Positions 31,319-40,061 of a DNA stretch of 44,983 bases are shown piece by piece (the stretch's first letter is position 1; every line of letters starts with the position of its first letter). Position numbers and translations under genes: made by a program. The notes beneath the pieces are model-generated. The model was given only the letters and a program-made list of their open reading frames with translations. It made no database searches and had not been told where the DNA came from. The DNA is from CAYRZF01 sp964428805 (GTDB lineage Bacteria; Methylomirabilota; Methylomirabilia; Rokubacteriales; CSP1-6), in contig CAYRZF010000007.1 in assembly GCA_964428805.1 (NCBI GenBank), positions 1 to 44,983 of the forward strand. The letters run 5' to 3'.

Positions 31319-32164
31319 TCAGACGCGCATCGAGCGCAGCCGGGCGATCCGCTCCTCGATCGGCGGGTGGGTCGAGAAGAGCCTGAGCAGCGTCCGGCCG
31401 CTCAGCGGGTTGACGATGAAGAGGTGCGCCGTTGCCGGGCTCGCGTCCATCGGCAGTGCCTGCGAGGCCGTCTCGAGCTTCTCCAGGGCTTTCGCGAGCC
31501 CCCACGTCTTCCCCGCGAGCCTGGCTCCGCTGGCGTCAGCCTGGTACTCCCGGGCGCGGGAGACGGCCAGCTGGATCAGCATCGCCGCGATGGGCGCCAG
31601 GATCGCCATCAGGAGGGCGCCGAAGCCGCTCCCGCCCTCCTCCTCGTCATCCCGCCGCCCGCCGAAGATCGCCGCCCACTGGGCCATCTGGGCCAGGTAG
31701 GTGATGGCCCCGGCCAGCGTGGCGGCGATCGTCGCGATCAGGACGTCACGGTTCTTCACGTGGGAAAGCTCGTGGGCCAATACCCCCTGCAGCTCTTCCT
31801 CATCCAGGATCCTCATGATCCCTTCGGTGACGGCTACGGCGGCGTGCTGTGGATTTCGGCCGGTGGCGAAGGCGTTGGGGGTCTCGCTCGGAATCAGGTA
31901 CACGCGCGGCATGGGAATCGCGGCGCGCGTCGCCAGGGTGCGGACGATCCGGTAGAGCCCCGGGGCCTGGGATTCCTCGATCGGCTGGGCCCTGTAGATG
32001 GCGAGCACGATTTTGTCCGAGAACCAGTAGCTCGCAAAGTTCATGACCAGGGCGAAGAAGAAGGCAACGAGCATGCCTTGCCGACCCCCGATGGCCCCAC
32101 CGATCAGGATGAGAAGGGCGGTGAGAATCCCCAAGAGCAGGGCAGTCTTGAACACATTCGACAT
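31319..32164 (-). CDS. htpX: HtpX membrane metalloprotease
   Basis: M48 zinc protease of the inner membrane, 281 aa, degrading misfolded membrane proteins. Two N-terminal helices, the zinc motif HELSH (His131, Glu132, His135) in GVLAHELSHVKNRDVL, further hydrophobic segments, and the conserved RAREYQADASGARLAG supplying the third ligand Glu. ATG 32164 gives the standard N terminus and follows a GGAG-rich leader; a 14-codon longer form is less likely. It has its own promoter, divergent from the fatty-acid operon. Confidence 0.94.
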   Translation of the reverse strand: MSNVFKTALLLGILTALLILIGGAIGGRQGMLVAFFFALVMNFASYWFSDKIVLAIYRAQPIEESQAPGLYRIVRTLATRAAIPMPRVYLIPSETPNAFATGRNPQHAAVAVTEGIMRILDEEELQGVLAHELSHVKNRDVLIATIAATLAGAITYLAQMAQWAAIFGGRRDDEEEGGSGFGALLMAILAPIAAMLIQLAVSRAREYQADASGARLAGKTWGLAKALEKLETASQALPMDASPATAHLFIVNPLSGRTLLRLFSTHPPIEERIARLRSMRV

Positions 32165-32185
32165 GGCTCTTCTCCCTCCGCTCGG

Positions 32186-32214
32186 AATGTAGCAGGTGCC
32201 CGCCAACCCGTCAA
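32186..32214 (-). promoter_or_regulatory. sigma-70 promoter of htpX
   Basis: On the - strand TTGACG (32214 to 32209), 17-base spacer, TACATT (32191 to 32186). Both boxes match at five of six positions; the start would lie about 15-20 bases before the htpX ATG. Confidence 0.6.
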
Positions 32215-32252
32215 GGGATTGGCACTTTTTGCTTCTTTGGGGGGATTTTCCC

Positions 32253-32282
32253 TTGACAACCCGCGCCGGGGACGTTTATACT
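32253..32282 (+). promoter_or_regulatory. sigma-70 promoter of the yceD-rpmF-fab operon
   Basis: TTGACA (32253-32258), 18-base spacer, TATACT (32277-32282): six and five of six consensus bases, the best sigma-70 match in the window. It leaves a leader of about 45 bases before yceD. Confidence 0.75.
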
Positions 32283-32332
32283 GAGCCGATCTTGAAAATC
32301 CCTTTATTCATCGAAAGTTAAGCGGAGTTCGC

Positions 32333-32914
32333 ATGATCATCCGTGTGTTGGAAATCCCCGAGACAGGACTTGCGATCGAGGGAATAGCTGAGTTTCCCCA
32401 CCCATTTCAGGACACGGCCTGGGTGCTTGAGGCCGTTTCGCTCTTCGTCGAGAAGGACAAGGACGAGGTGTGCGTCCGGGGGCACCTCCGCTCCCGTGTC
32501 CCGCAGACCTGTAGCCGCTGCCTTCAGCAGTTCCCCCTCACGCTGACGGCCCAGGTGAACACGCGCTTCTGTCCAGGTCCCCGCGCCGTGGATGATGCAG
32601 TTGAACTCCGCCCCGACGATCTCGAAGTGGATTTCTATTCCAACGGTCTCCTCGACCTGAACCGACTGATCCAGACCGAGACCGAGTTGGGGCTGCCGAT
32701 GAAGCCCCTCTGCCAGGGCGACTGCCGAGGGCTGTGTCCCGTCTGCGGCGGCAACTGCAACGTTACTTCCTGTACGTGCGAGGTGCGGCTGCCCGACCCG
32801 CGGTTGGCCGCCCTCAAAGAGCTGGCGGAACGACTCTCCACTCGGGCCACGCCGCGTGGCGGGCCCGGTTCGGGGCAGGACCGACGCCCCTCGGCTCGAA
32901 CTTCCACCCGATAG
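32333..32914 (+). CDS. yceD: YceD/DUF177 (23S rRNA accumulation protein)
   Basis: Member of the YceD family, almost always encoded just before rpmF, with a role in 23S rRNA/50S biogenesis. The 193-aa protein has the family cysteines: C-SRC in VPQTCSRCLQQF and the cluster GLCPVCGGNCNVTSCTC, likely a zinc site, plus the acidic stretch DDLEVDFYSNG. The last ~30 residues are a basic, disordered tail. GGAG lies 7 nt before ATG 32333. Confidence 0.9.
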   Translation: MIIRVLEIPETGLAIEGIAEFPHPFQDTAWVLEAVSLFVEKDKDEVCVRGHLRSRVPQTCSRCLQQFPLTLTAQVNTRFCPGPRAVDDAVELRPDDLEVDFYSNGLLDLNRLIQTETELGLPMKPLCQGDCRGLCPVCGGNCNVTSCTCEVRLPDPRLAALKELAERLSTRATPRGGPGSGQDRRPSARTSTR

Positions 32915-32927
32915 GAGCGAACACATC

Positions 32928-33110
32928 ATGCCCCTGCCGAAGCGACGCCATTCGAAAACCCGCGGCCGAAAGCGCCGGACCCACTACAAGTTGACGACCC
33001 CGACTCTTTCGGTCTGCCCTCAGTGCCGAGAAACCAAACTACCCCATCGGGTCTGTCCCCACTGCGGGTACTATAAGGGGCGGGAGATCCTCTCCGTCGA
33101 AGGCGCATAG
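32928..33110 (+). CDS. rpmF: ribosomal protein bL32 (zinc-binding form)
   Basis: 60-residue large-subunit protein: MPLPKRRHSKTRGRKRRTHY followed by a CPQC...CPHC zinc ribbon (C+ form). AGGAG upstream fixes ATG 32928. Sits between yceD and plsX, the classic order. Confidence 0.97.
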   Translation: MPLPKRRHSKTRGRKRRTHYKLTTPTLSVCPQCRETKLPHRVCPHCGYYKGREILSVEGA

Positions 33111-33158
33111 TTCGGCGCCGATCCCTCGGGCTTCGAGCCCTCTCGGAGACCAGGACAG

Positions 33159-34187
33159 ATGAAAATCGCTGTGGACGCCATGGGGGGAGACTACGGTCCG
33201 GCCGTGGTCGTCGAGGGATCCGTGGCCGCGGCCCGCGAGTATGGCACCGCAATCTCGCTCGTCGGCGACAAAAGCGCCATTGAACGGGAGATCCACCGGC
33301 TCGGCGCCTCCGGCTTGCCGATCACGATCCGGCATGCGTCACAGGTCGTCGGCATGGCGGAGGCCCCTTCGCAGGCGCTCAGACGCAAGCGCGACTCCTC
33401 GCTCAGAGTGGCGGCGGAGCTCGTGAAGGAAGGCGAGGCCGCCGCCTTCGTCTCGGCCGGCAACACCGGGGCGGCCATGGCCATCGCCATGCACGTTCTG
33501 GGGGTGCTCCCCGGCGTGGATCGTCCGGCCATCGCCGTCGTCCTGCCGAGCCTCACGGGCTACACGGTCCTCATCGACGCCGGCGCCACCATAGATCCCA
33601 AGCCGCGCCAGATCATCCAGTTCGCCGTCATGGGGCATGTCTACGCCCGGGATATTCTCGGCAAGCCCAACCCGCGCGTCGGGCTTCTGTCTGTGGGCGT
33701 GGAAGAGGGGAAGGGGACTGACCTGACGCGCGAGGGCTTTGAGGAGCTCCGCGTCTCCTCGCTGAACTTCATCGGCAACGTGGAGGGCCGGGACATCTAC
33801 AACGGCAACTGCGACGTGGTGGTCACCGACGGATTCACCGGAAACGTGGCGCTGAAGATCTCGGAGAGCCTGGCGGAGACGCTGGCGGTCATGATCAGGC
33901 AGGAGCTCACCCGCGACCTGCTCTCGAAGCTGGGCGCGCTGCTGTCGAAGCCGGCATTCTCCCGGTTCAAGAAGCGCATCGACTACACCGAGATGGGCGG
34001 TGCGCCCCTCCTGGGGACCAATGGCGCCTGCATCATCTGCCACGGGGCCTCTCCGGTGAAGGCGATCAAGAACGCGATTCGGGTGGCGGCCGAGTGGGTC
34101 CAGCTGGACGTGAACGAGCACATCAAGATGGCCCTGGAAGCCGAAGCCATGCTGGCGCGCGAAGGGCGGGAGGGAGGCCGCGAATGA
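33159..34187 (+). CDS. plsX: phosphate acyltransferase PlsX
   Basis: Makes acyl-phosphate from acyl-ACP for phospholipid synthesis. 342 aa; MKIAVDAMGGDYGP at the N terminus, the AAFVSAGNTGAAMA loop, VDVVVTDGFTGNVALK-type motif (seen as CDVVVTDGFTGNVALK) and GGAPLLGTNGACIICHG are diagnostic. Its TGA overlaps the fabH ATG. Confidence 0.97.
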   Translation: MKIAVDAMGGDYGPAVVVEGSVAAAREYGTAISLVGDKSAIEREIHRLGASGLPITIRHASQVVGMAEAPSQALRRKRDSSLRVAAELVKEGEAAAFVSAGNTGAAMAIAMHVLGVLPGVDRPAIAVVLPSLTGYTVLIDAGATIDPKPRQIIQFAVMGHVYARDILGKPNPRVGLLSVGVEEGKGTDLTREGFEELRVSSLNFIGNVEGRDIYNGNCDVVVTDGFTGNVALKISESLAETLAVMIRQELTRDLLSKLGALLSKPAFSRFKKRIDYTEMGGAPLLGTNGACIICHGASPVKAIKNAIRVAAEWVQLDVNEHIKMALEAEAMLAREGREGGRE

Positions 34188-35164
34188 ACTTGGCCAAGGT
34201 CGTGGGTCTCGGGGCCTACGCGCCCAAGCGGATCCTGACCAACAAGGATCTGGAGAGGATGGTCGAGACTTCCGACGAGTGGATCGTCCAGCGGACCGGT
34301 ATTCGGGAGCGTCACATCGTGGAGGAAGGCGAGGCCGCCTCGGACCTCGCGGTCCGGGCGGCGCAACAGGCCCTGGAACGGGCTGGCGTGGACGCCGACG
34401 AGGTGGACTTCATCATCGTCGGCACGACTACCGGGGATATGATATTTCCCTCGACCGCGAACCTCGTTCAGCACCGTCTCGGGTGTCGGACCGTGGGATC
34501 CGTCGACGTGTACGCCGCATGCTCAGGGTCGATCTATTCCCTCTCCGTCGGCGCCCAGTACATCCAGACGGGCAAGTACCGCACGGTGCTCGCGATCGGC
34601 GCGGAGGCGCTCTCGCGGATCTGCGACTTCACCGACCGCGCCACGTGCATCCTGTTCGGGGACGCCGCCGGGGCTGCCGTGCTCCGGCCGTCCGACGACG
34701 GCTCGGGTATCCTCGACACGGACCTCTACTCCGACGGGCAATACTGGGATCTGCTCTATCAGCCCGGGGGGGGCTCCCGCCACCCCGCGACTCACGAGAC
34801 CGTGGACAAGCGAATGCACTACGCGAAGATGAAGGGGAACGAAGTCTTCAAGATCGCCGTGCGCATGTTCGGTGAGTGCGCCGCGCGAATCCTGGAGCGA
34901 AATGGCTTCACGCCGGAGGACATCGACCTCTTCGTCCCGCACCAGGCAAACCTCCGCATCATCGAGGCGGCCGTGAAGCGCCTCAAGCTCCCGATGGAAC
35001 GCGTGTTCGTGAACATCGATCGCTACGGCAACACGGGCTCCGCTTCGGTGTACGTCGCGCTCGAGGAGGCGTGTTCGCTGGGGCGCGTCAAGCGCGGCGA
35101 CCTGGTGCTCCTGGCCGCCTTCGGGGGCGGGTTGACCTGGGGGACCGCTCTGCTCCGCTGGTGA
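34184..35164 (+). CDS. fabH: beta-ketoacyl-ACP synthase III
   Basis: Starts fatty-acid synthesis by condensing acetyl-CoA with malonyl-ACP. 326 aa with catalytic Cys113 in VYAACSGSIYSL, His in FVPHQANLRI and Asn in YGNTGSAS, the Cys-His-Asn triad. ATG 34184 overlaps plsX (ATGA), and its TGA overlaps fabD (TGATG), so translation is tightly coupled. Confidence 0.97.
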   Translation: MNLAKVVGLGAYAPKRILTNKDLERMVETSDEWIVQRTGIRERHIVEEGEAASDLAVRAAQQALERAGVDADEVDFIIVGTTTGDMIFPSTANLVQHRLGCRTVGSVDVYAACSGSIYSLSVGAQYIQTGKYRTVLAIGAEALSRICDFTDRATCILFGDAAGAAVLRPSDDGSGILDTDLYSDGQYWDLLYQPGGGSRHPATHETVDKRMHYAKMKGNEVFKIAVRMFGECAARILERNGFTPEDIDLFVPHQANLRIIEAAVKRLKLPMERVFVNIDRYGNTGSASVYVALEEACSLGRVKRGDLVLLAAFGGGLTWGTALLRW

Positions 35165-36099
35165 TGAGCCTCGCCTTCGTCTTCCCCGGACAGGGCTCGC
35201 AAGCCGTCGGGATGGGGAGAGGCTTCTACGAGGCCTCCGCGGCCGTGAAGTCGCTCTACCAGGAGGCCAGCGAGGGACTCGGGTTGGACCTGGCGACGCT
35301 GTCCTTCGAAGGACCGGAGGCCGAGCTCGGGCTGACGGCGAACACCCAGCCGGCGATCCTCACGGCCAGCGTCGCGGCGGCGACGGTCCTGGCCGAGCGG
35401 GGGGTGAAGCCCGCGATCGCGGCCGGACACAGTCTCGGAGAGTACTCGGCTCTGGTGGTGGCCGGCGCTCTCCCTTTTGCCGACGCGGTGCGGGTTGTTC
35501 GTCGGCGCGGGGAGTTCATGCAGGAGGCGGTGCCCGTGGGGACGGGCGCCATGGCCGCGATCATGGGGGTGGAACTGGCCGTCATGGAGCGGATCTGCGA
35601 GGATGCGGCGCACGGTGAGGTTGTCGGGGTGGCCAATGTCAACTCGCCGGTCCAGATCGTCATCGCCGGGCATAAGGGAGCGGTGGAGCGGGCCGTGGCG
35701 CTGGCGAGCCAGCGGGGCGCAAAGCAGAGCGTGCTGCTTCCCGTGAGCGCCCCTTTCCACTCTCCGCTCATGGTGCCGGCGGCCGACCGGCTCACCGCCG
35801 AATTGGCGCGCGTTTCTGTCCGGGCTCCAAAGATTCCGGTCGTCAGGAACGTCGATGGGGGAGTCACCACGTCCGCAGAGGAAATCATTCCTTTCCTCAT
35901 CAAACAGGTCGCCAGCCCGGTCAGATGGACGGAGTGCGTCGGCCGCATGGTGCGGGAGGGCGCCGACACATTTGTGGAGGTCGGTCCCGGCCGCGTACTC
36001 ACCGGGCTCTTGAAGCGCATCACCAAGGAGGCAAGAGGCTATTCGGTTGAGGATCCCGAGACGCTGGAGAAGGCCCTGGCGGCCTTGGGGAAAAATTGA
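35164..36099 (+). CDS. fabD: malonyl-CoA:ACP transacylase
   Basis: Loads malonyl groups onto ACP. 311 aa; FVFPGQGSQAVGMG at the N terminus and nucleophile Ser90 in GHSLGEYSAL; the active-site His is in SAPFHSPLM. Coupled to fabH and fabG by TGATG overlaps. Confidence 0.97.
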   Translation: MSLAFVFPGQGSQAVGMGRGFYEASAAVKSLYQEASEGLGLDLATLSFEGPEAELGLTANTQPAILTASVAAATVLAERGVKPAIAAGHSLGEYSALVVAGALPFADAVRVVRRRGEFMQEAVPVGTGAMAAIMGVELAVMERICEDAAHGEVVGVANVNSPVQIVIAGHKGAVERAVALASQRGAKQSVLLPVSAPFHSPLMVPAADRLTAELARVSVRAPKIPVVRNVDGGVTTSAEEIIPFLIKQVASPVRWTECVGRMVREGADTFVEVGPGRVLTGLLKRITKEARGYSVEDPETLEKALAALGKN

Positions 36100-36848
36100 T
36101 GGGGGGCAAAGGACTCGAGGGTCGAGTGGCCATTGTCACCGGGGGCAGCCGGGGGATCGGTCGCGCCGTGGCCCAGTGTCTGGCGGAGGACGGGGCCTCC
36201 GTGGTAGTCTCTGGTCTTGACCTGGCGCGGCTCGAGGCCGCAGCGAAGGAACTGGAAAGCGTCGGCGTCCCGGTGCTGGGCGTCGTGGCCGACGTGGCTC
36301 GGCGCGAGGATGCGGAGCGGCTGGTGGACCAGACCAAGGAGCGGTTCGCCCGCATCGACGTCCTGGTGAACAACGCCGGGATCACGCGCGATGCGCTTCT
36401 CGTCAGGATGAAGGACGAGGATTGGGATCGGGTGCTCGACGTGAACCTCCGCGGCGCGTTCCTCATGACGCGGGCCGTGGCCAAGGTCATGATGCGCCAG
36501 AAGGGCGGCCGGATCATCAATATCAGCTCGGCCGCCGGCGCCATGGGGAACCCGGGACAGGCGAACTACTCGGCTGCCAAGGCCGGCCTGATCGGACTGA
36601 CCAAGGCTACGGCGCGCGAGCTGTCGCGCTGGGGGATCCTGGTCAACGCGGTGGCCCCCGGTCTGATCGACACCGACATGGCGGCAGCGATTCCAGCGGA
36701 CGCCCGGGAGGCTTTGCTGTCTCAGGTTGCGCTCGGAAGAATTGGGAGTGCGCGTGAGGTCGCCGAGGTGGTACGTTTTTTGGCCGGCGATGGGGCGACG
36801 TACGTGACCGGCCAGGTGCTTCACGTCAACGGCGGTCTATATATGTGA
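36099..36848 (+). CDS. fabG: 3-oxoacyl-ACP reductase
   Basis: NADPH-dependent SDR of 249 aa in the elongation cycle. Cofactor motif TGGSRGIGRA, NNAG, catalytic Ser144 (NISSAAG), Tyr157 and Lys161 (YSAAK), and the typical end YVTGQVLHVNGGLYM. ATG 36099 overlaps the fabD stop; an in-frame TTG 36096 would add one residue. Confidence 0.96.
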   Translation: MGGKGLEGRVAIVTGGSRGIGRAVAQCLAEDGASVVVSGLDLARLEAAAKELESVGVPVLGVVADVARREDAERLVDQTKERFARIDVLVNNAGITRDALLVRMKDEDWDRVLDVNLRGAFLMTRAVAKVMMRQKGGRIINISSAAGAMGNPGQANYSAAKAGLIGLTKATARELSRWGILVNAVAPGLIDTDMAAAIPADAREALLSQVALGRIGSAREVAEVVRFLAGDGATYVTGQVLHVNGGLYM

Positions 36849-36914
36849 TTTATGTGATTGCGACGTCCAGGAATTCACTCGACGCACCGACAATCCTGGG
36901 GAGGTGACTGATTC

Positions 36915-37151
36915 ATGGCGAAACCGGTGGAGGAGCGGGTCAAGGAGATCGTCTGCGAGCAGCTCGGGGTGGAGGAGGACGAGGTGACCCCGACGGCGAA
37001 GTTCATCGAGGACCTGGGAGCGGATTCCCTGGACACGGTCGAGCTCGTGATGGCGTTCGAAGAAGAATTCGGCCTCGAGATCCCCGACGAGGACGCGGAG
37101 AAGATCGTCACGGTGGGGAACGCCATTCAATATATTAAAGACAATACGTAG
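36915..37151 (+). CDS. acpP: acyl carrier protein
   Basis: 78-aa, strongly acidic four-helix carrier. Ser38 in GADSLDTVEL is the phosphopantetheine site. GGGGAGG precedes ATG 36915 by about 8 nt. The 66-base gap after fabG holds no visible promoter. Confidence 0.97.
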   Translation: MAKPVEERVKEIVCEQLGVEEDEVTPTAKFIEDLGADSLDTVELVMAFEEEFGLEIPDEDAEKIVTVGNAIQYIKDNT

Positions 37152-37169
37152 GCGGAGGAGGACCCCCTG

Positions 37170-38414
37170 TTGGACAAGCGGCGCGTCGTTGTCACGGGGC
37201 TCGGGGCCGTGACCCCCGTGGGCAACTCCACGGAGGAGTACTGGGCGGCCATTACCCAGGGAAAGTCCGGGCTCGGGCCGATCACGAAGTTCGATCCCAA
37301 GAACCTGCCGACGCGAATCGCCGGGGAGGTCAGAAACTTCGATCCCCTCAAGTGGATGGACAAGAAAGAGGCCCGCCGGCTCGATCCGTACCTCAAGTAC
37401 GCCATCGCCTGCGCCGCCATGGCTGTGGAAGACGCCGCGCTGAACGTCGAGAAGGTGGAGCGTACTCGGTTCGGGGTGCTCGTGGGCTCAGGCATCGGCG
37501 GCATCACCACGCTTCTGGACTCTCACAAGGATATGCTGGAGCAGGGACCCGATCGGGTCTCGCCCTTTTTCATCCCGTTTCTGATCATCAACATGGCCTC
37601 GGGCCTGATCTCGATGCGCTATGGGGCAAAGGGGCCCAACTCCGCGGTGGCCACCGCCTGCGCTACGGGCAACCACGCGATCGGCGACGCCGTCAAGATC
37701 ATCCAGCGGAACGATGCCGACGTGATGATCGCGGGAGGGGCGGAGGCGATCATCACCGAGATGACCTTCGCCGGCTTCTGCCAGATGAAGGCCATGTCCA
37801 CCCGGAATGACGAACCGACGAGAGCCTCCCGGCCTTTCGATGCCGACCGCGACGGCTTCGTTTGCAGCGAGGGCGGCGGCCTGGTGGTTCTGGAATCCCT
37901 GGAGCACGCGATCAAGCGCGATGCCCGGATCTACGCCGAGATCGTCGGCTACGGCATGACCTCCGACGCCCACCACATGACGGCGCCCGATCCCGAGGGC
38001 GACGGCGCCGCCCGCTGCATGGCCGAAGCGCTCCGCGATGCGGGGGTGGCGCCGACGGACGTCGGGTACATCAATGCCCACGGCACCTCCACCCCCTATA
38101 ACGACAAGTTTGAGACGATGGCGATCAAGCGGGTCTTCGGCCCCCAGGCGAAGAAGCTCGCGGTTTCCTCGACCAAATCGATGATCGGCCACCTGCTGGG
38201 CGCCGCCGGGGGGGTCGAGGCCATCGCGACGATCCTGGCCATCCATCATGGCCTCCTCCCGCCCACGATCAACTACGAGACACCCGACCCGGAGTGCGAC
38301 CTCGACTACGTCCCGAACCAGGCCCGGAAGCAGGAAGTGGAGATTGCCCTTTCCAACGCCTTCGGGTTCGGGGGGACCAACGCCACACTCGCCTTCCGCC
38401 GCTTCAGGGGGTAG
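37170..38414 (+). CDS. fabF: beta-ketoacyl-ACP synthase II
   Basis: Elongation condensing enzyme, 414 aa. Cys164 in VATACATGNHAIGDA with the two histidines in NAHGTSTPYND and GHLLGAAGG makes the Cys-His-His triad. The start is TTG 37170, supported by GGAGGAGG about 8 nt upstream and the standard N terminus DKRRVVVTGLGAVTP; no nearby ATG fits. rnc begins at the base after the stop. Confidence 0.96.
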   Translation: MDKRRVVVTGLGAVTPVGNSTEEYWAAITQGKSGLGPITKFDPKNLPTRIAGEVRNFDPLKWMDKKEARRLDPYLKYAIACAAMAVEDAALNVEKVERTRFGVLVGSGIGGITTLLDSHKDMLEQGPDRVSPFFIPFLIINMASGLISMRYGAKGPNSAVATACATGNHAIGDAVKIIQRNDADVMIAGGAEAIITEMTFAGFCQMKAMSTRNDEPTRASRPFDADRDGFVCSEGGGLVVLESLEHAIKRDARIYAEIVGYGMTSDAHHMTAPDPEGDGAARCMAEALRDAGVAPTDVGYINAHGTSTPYNDKFETMAIKRVFGPQAKKLAVSSTKSMIGHLLGAAGGVEAIATILAIHHGLLPPTINYETPDPECDLDYVPNQARKQEVEIALSNAFGFGGTNATLAFRRFRG

Positions 38415-38864
38415 GTGACCCCTCCCGTTGATTCGCTCGGCGTCTTAGAGGATCGGCTCGGGTATCGGTTCAAGGACCGCAACCTGCTTCTTCGCGCGCT
38501 GACCCACGTTTCCTACGCCAACGAGTTGCCGCCCGAACGGGACAACGAGGGCCTGGCCTTCCTGGGCGATGCGGTCCTGTCCCTCATCGTGACCGAGCAC
38601 CTCTGGCAAACTGGGGGCGACGAGCCGGTGGGAGTCCTGACCCCCCGGCGGGCGTTGGTGGTGGCCGGGGAGAACCTGGCGCGCTGGGCTGAAGGCCTGG
38701 GGATCGGTCCACTCCTCCGCGTCGGTCGTGGGGAAGAGCTGACCGGGGGACGGGCCAAGAGGTCGGTGCTCGCCACCGCGCTCGAGGCGATCCTGGGCGC
38801 GGTCTACCTCGAGGGCGGCCTCGCCGCCGCGCGGGTCGTGGTGAGGCGACTCGCGGTGTGGTAA
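38415..38864 (+). CDS. rnc: degenerate RNase III-domain protein (no dsRBD)
   Basis: At the normal rnc site, directly after fabF, but only 149 aa: one RNase III domain and no dsRNA-binding domain (usual length about 220-250). The signature is recognisable as NEGLAFLGDAVL and ATALEAILGAVYLEGG. Aligned to E. coli, metal ligands Glu41 and Asp114 are replaced by Ala48 and Thr121, while Asp45 (here Asp52) and Glu117 (Glu124) remain. The frame is intact and begins with GTG 38415. It may be a structural RNase III-like protein or a weak Mini-III-like enzyme; a full RNase III would then be expected elsewhere. Confidence 0.8.
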   Translation: MTPPVDSLGVLEDRLGYRFKDRNLLLRALTHVSYANELPPERDNEGLAFLGDAVLSLIVTEHLWQTGGDEPVGVLTPRRALVVAGENLARWAEGLGIGPLLRVGRGEELTGGRAKRSVLATALEAILGAVYLEGGLAAARVVVRRLAVW

Positions 38865-38873
38865 GCTCGGCCC

Positions 38874-40004
38874 ATGCGTCTCTGGCCGTTCAGGCCCCGC
38901 CCGCGTTTTGTCGTTTCCGCCACGCCTCCGGAAGATCTGCTGGCGCTCGAGGACCTGCTGCGGAGAAACGTCGAGGACATCCTCGTCGTCCGTGAGCGCC
39001 AGCTCCGCGGGCTGACGGTGGCCTTCGGCGGGGACCTGCTGGTGTCCCCTCCTCGCGCGCTCGACTTGCTCGAGGCCCGCTTCAAGCCCTACGGATACAC
39101 GCCGTTCCTCCGCGAAGAGCAGGGGATGGTGTTCGTCCGGGCGCTGCCACTCGCCGAGGTGACCGAAACCGGGAACCCGCTGGTCAACCTGCTACTCTTC
39201 CTGGCCACCTGTATCTCGACCGTCTGGGCGGGCTCCGGAACGCTGAACCCGTTCGCGGAGCCGGCGCGGCTGCTCGCGGGCATCCCCTTCGCGTTCACGC
39301 TTCTCTCGATTCTCGGCACCCACGAGTTCGGTCACTACTTCACCGCGCGCCACTACAAGGCGTCGGTGAGCCTGCCGTACTTCATTCCCGCGCCGCCCCC
39401 CTTCATCTTCGGGACGCTCGGGGCGATCATCAAAATGCGGTCGCCCGCGCGCGACAGGAACTCGCTCTTTGACATCGCCGTGGCCGGGCCGCTCGCCGGG
39501 CTCGTCGTCGCACTTCCCGCGCTCCTCCTGGGCCTCTCCTGGTCTCGCGTGATCCCGATCCCGCCGGGCTTCGGCGGCCTGGTGTTCGGCGATTCCCTTC
39601 TGATGCGCTTTTTGGTCTACCTCACCTTGGGCCCGGTTCCGTCGGGGATGGATGTTTTGATCCACCCGGTGGGGCTCGCCGGCTGGGTCGGGCTCTTCGT
39701 CACCGCCCTGAACCTCTTCCCGGTGGGCCAGCTCGACGGAGGTCGGATCGCCTACGCCCTCTTCGGCGCCCACCATCGGAAGGTTTCCATCGGGACGTTT
39801 GTCGCCCTGCTCCTGCTCGGAGTCCTCACGGGGTCGATGAACTGGATCATGTGGGCCGCCCTCCTCTTTTTCCTCATCGGGTTCCACCACGGCCCGCCCC
39901 TGAATGACCTGACGCCGCTTTCCTCGGGACGACGTGTCCTCGGGGTGGCCTGCCTCGTGTTGCTCGTGCTTCTGATCCCTCCGGTTCCCATTGAAGTGAA
40001 GTAA
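38874..40004 (+). CDS. site-2 protease family (M50) membrane metalloprotease
   Basis: Intramembrane zinc protease, 376 aa. A cytoplasmic N-terminal domain (about 1-100) is followed by seven or so helices with HEFGH (His150, Glu151, His154) and the third ligand in NLFPVGQLDGGRIAYALFG. The N-terminal domain plus long loop (FIPAPPPFIFGTLGA) resembles the EGY1-like branch found in bacteria and plastids. Substrate unknown; starts 9 bases after rnc. Confidence 0.9.
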   Translation: MRLWPFRPRPRFVVSATPPEDLLALEDLLRRNVEDILVVRERQLRGLTVAFGGDLLVSPPRALDLLEARFKPYGYTPFLREEQGMVFVRALPLAEVTETGNPLVNLLLFLATCISTVWAGSGTLNPFAEPARLLAGIPFAFTLLSILGTHEFGHYFTARHYKASVSLPYFIPAPPPFIFGTLGAIIKMRSPARDRNSLFDIAVAGPLAGLVVALPALLLGLSWSRVIPIPPGFGGLVFGDSLLMRFLVYLTLGPVPSGMDVLIHPVGLAGWVGLFVTALNLFPVGQLDGGRIAYALFGAHHRKVSIGTFVALLLLGVLTGSMNWIMWAALLFFLIGFHHGPPLNDLTPLSSGRRVLGVACLVLLVLLIPPVPIEVK

Positions 40005-40061
40005 GTCCCGGGGTAACATTCTCTCCGCCTCATCGAACCCACTTTCCGGGGGTGCCGGCCC

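Noticed and set aside
32219..32232. TTGGCAC followed by GC, resembling a sigma-54 promoter upstream of htpX/yceD
   Set aside because: GG and GC are 10 rather than 12 bases apart, which sigma-54 does not tolerate; good sigma-70 promoters serve both neighbouring genes.
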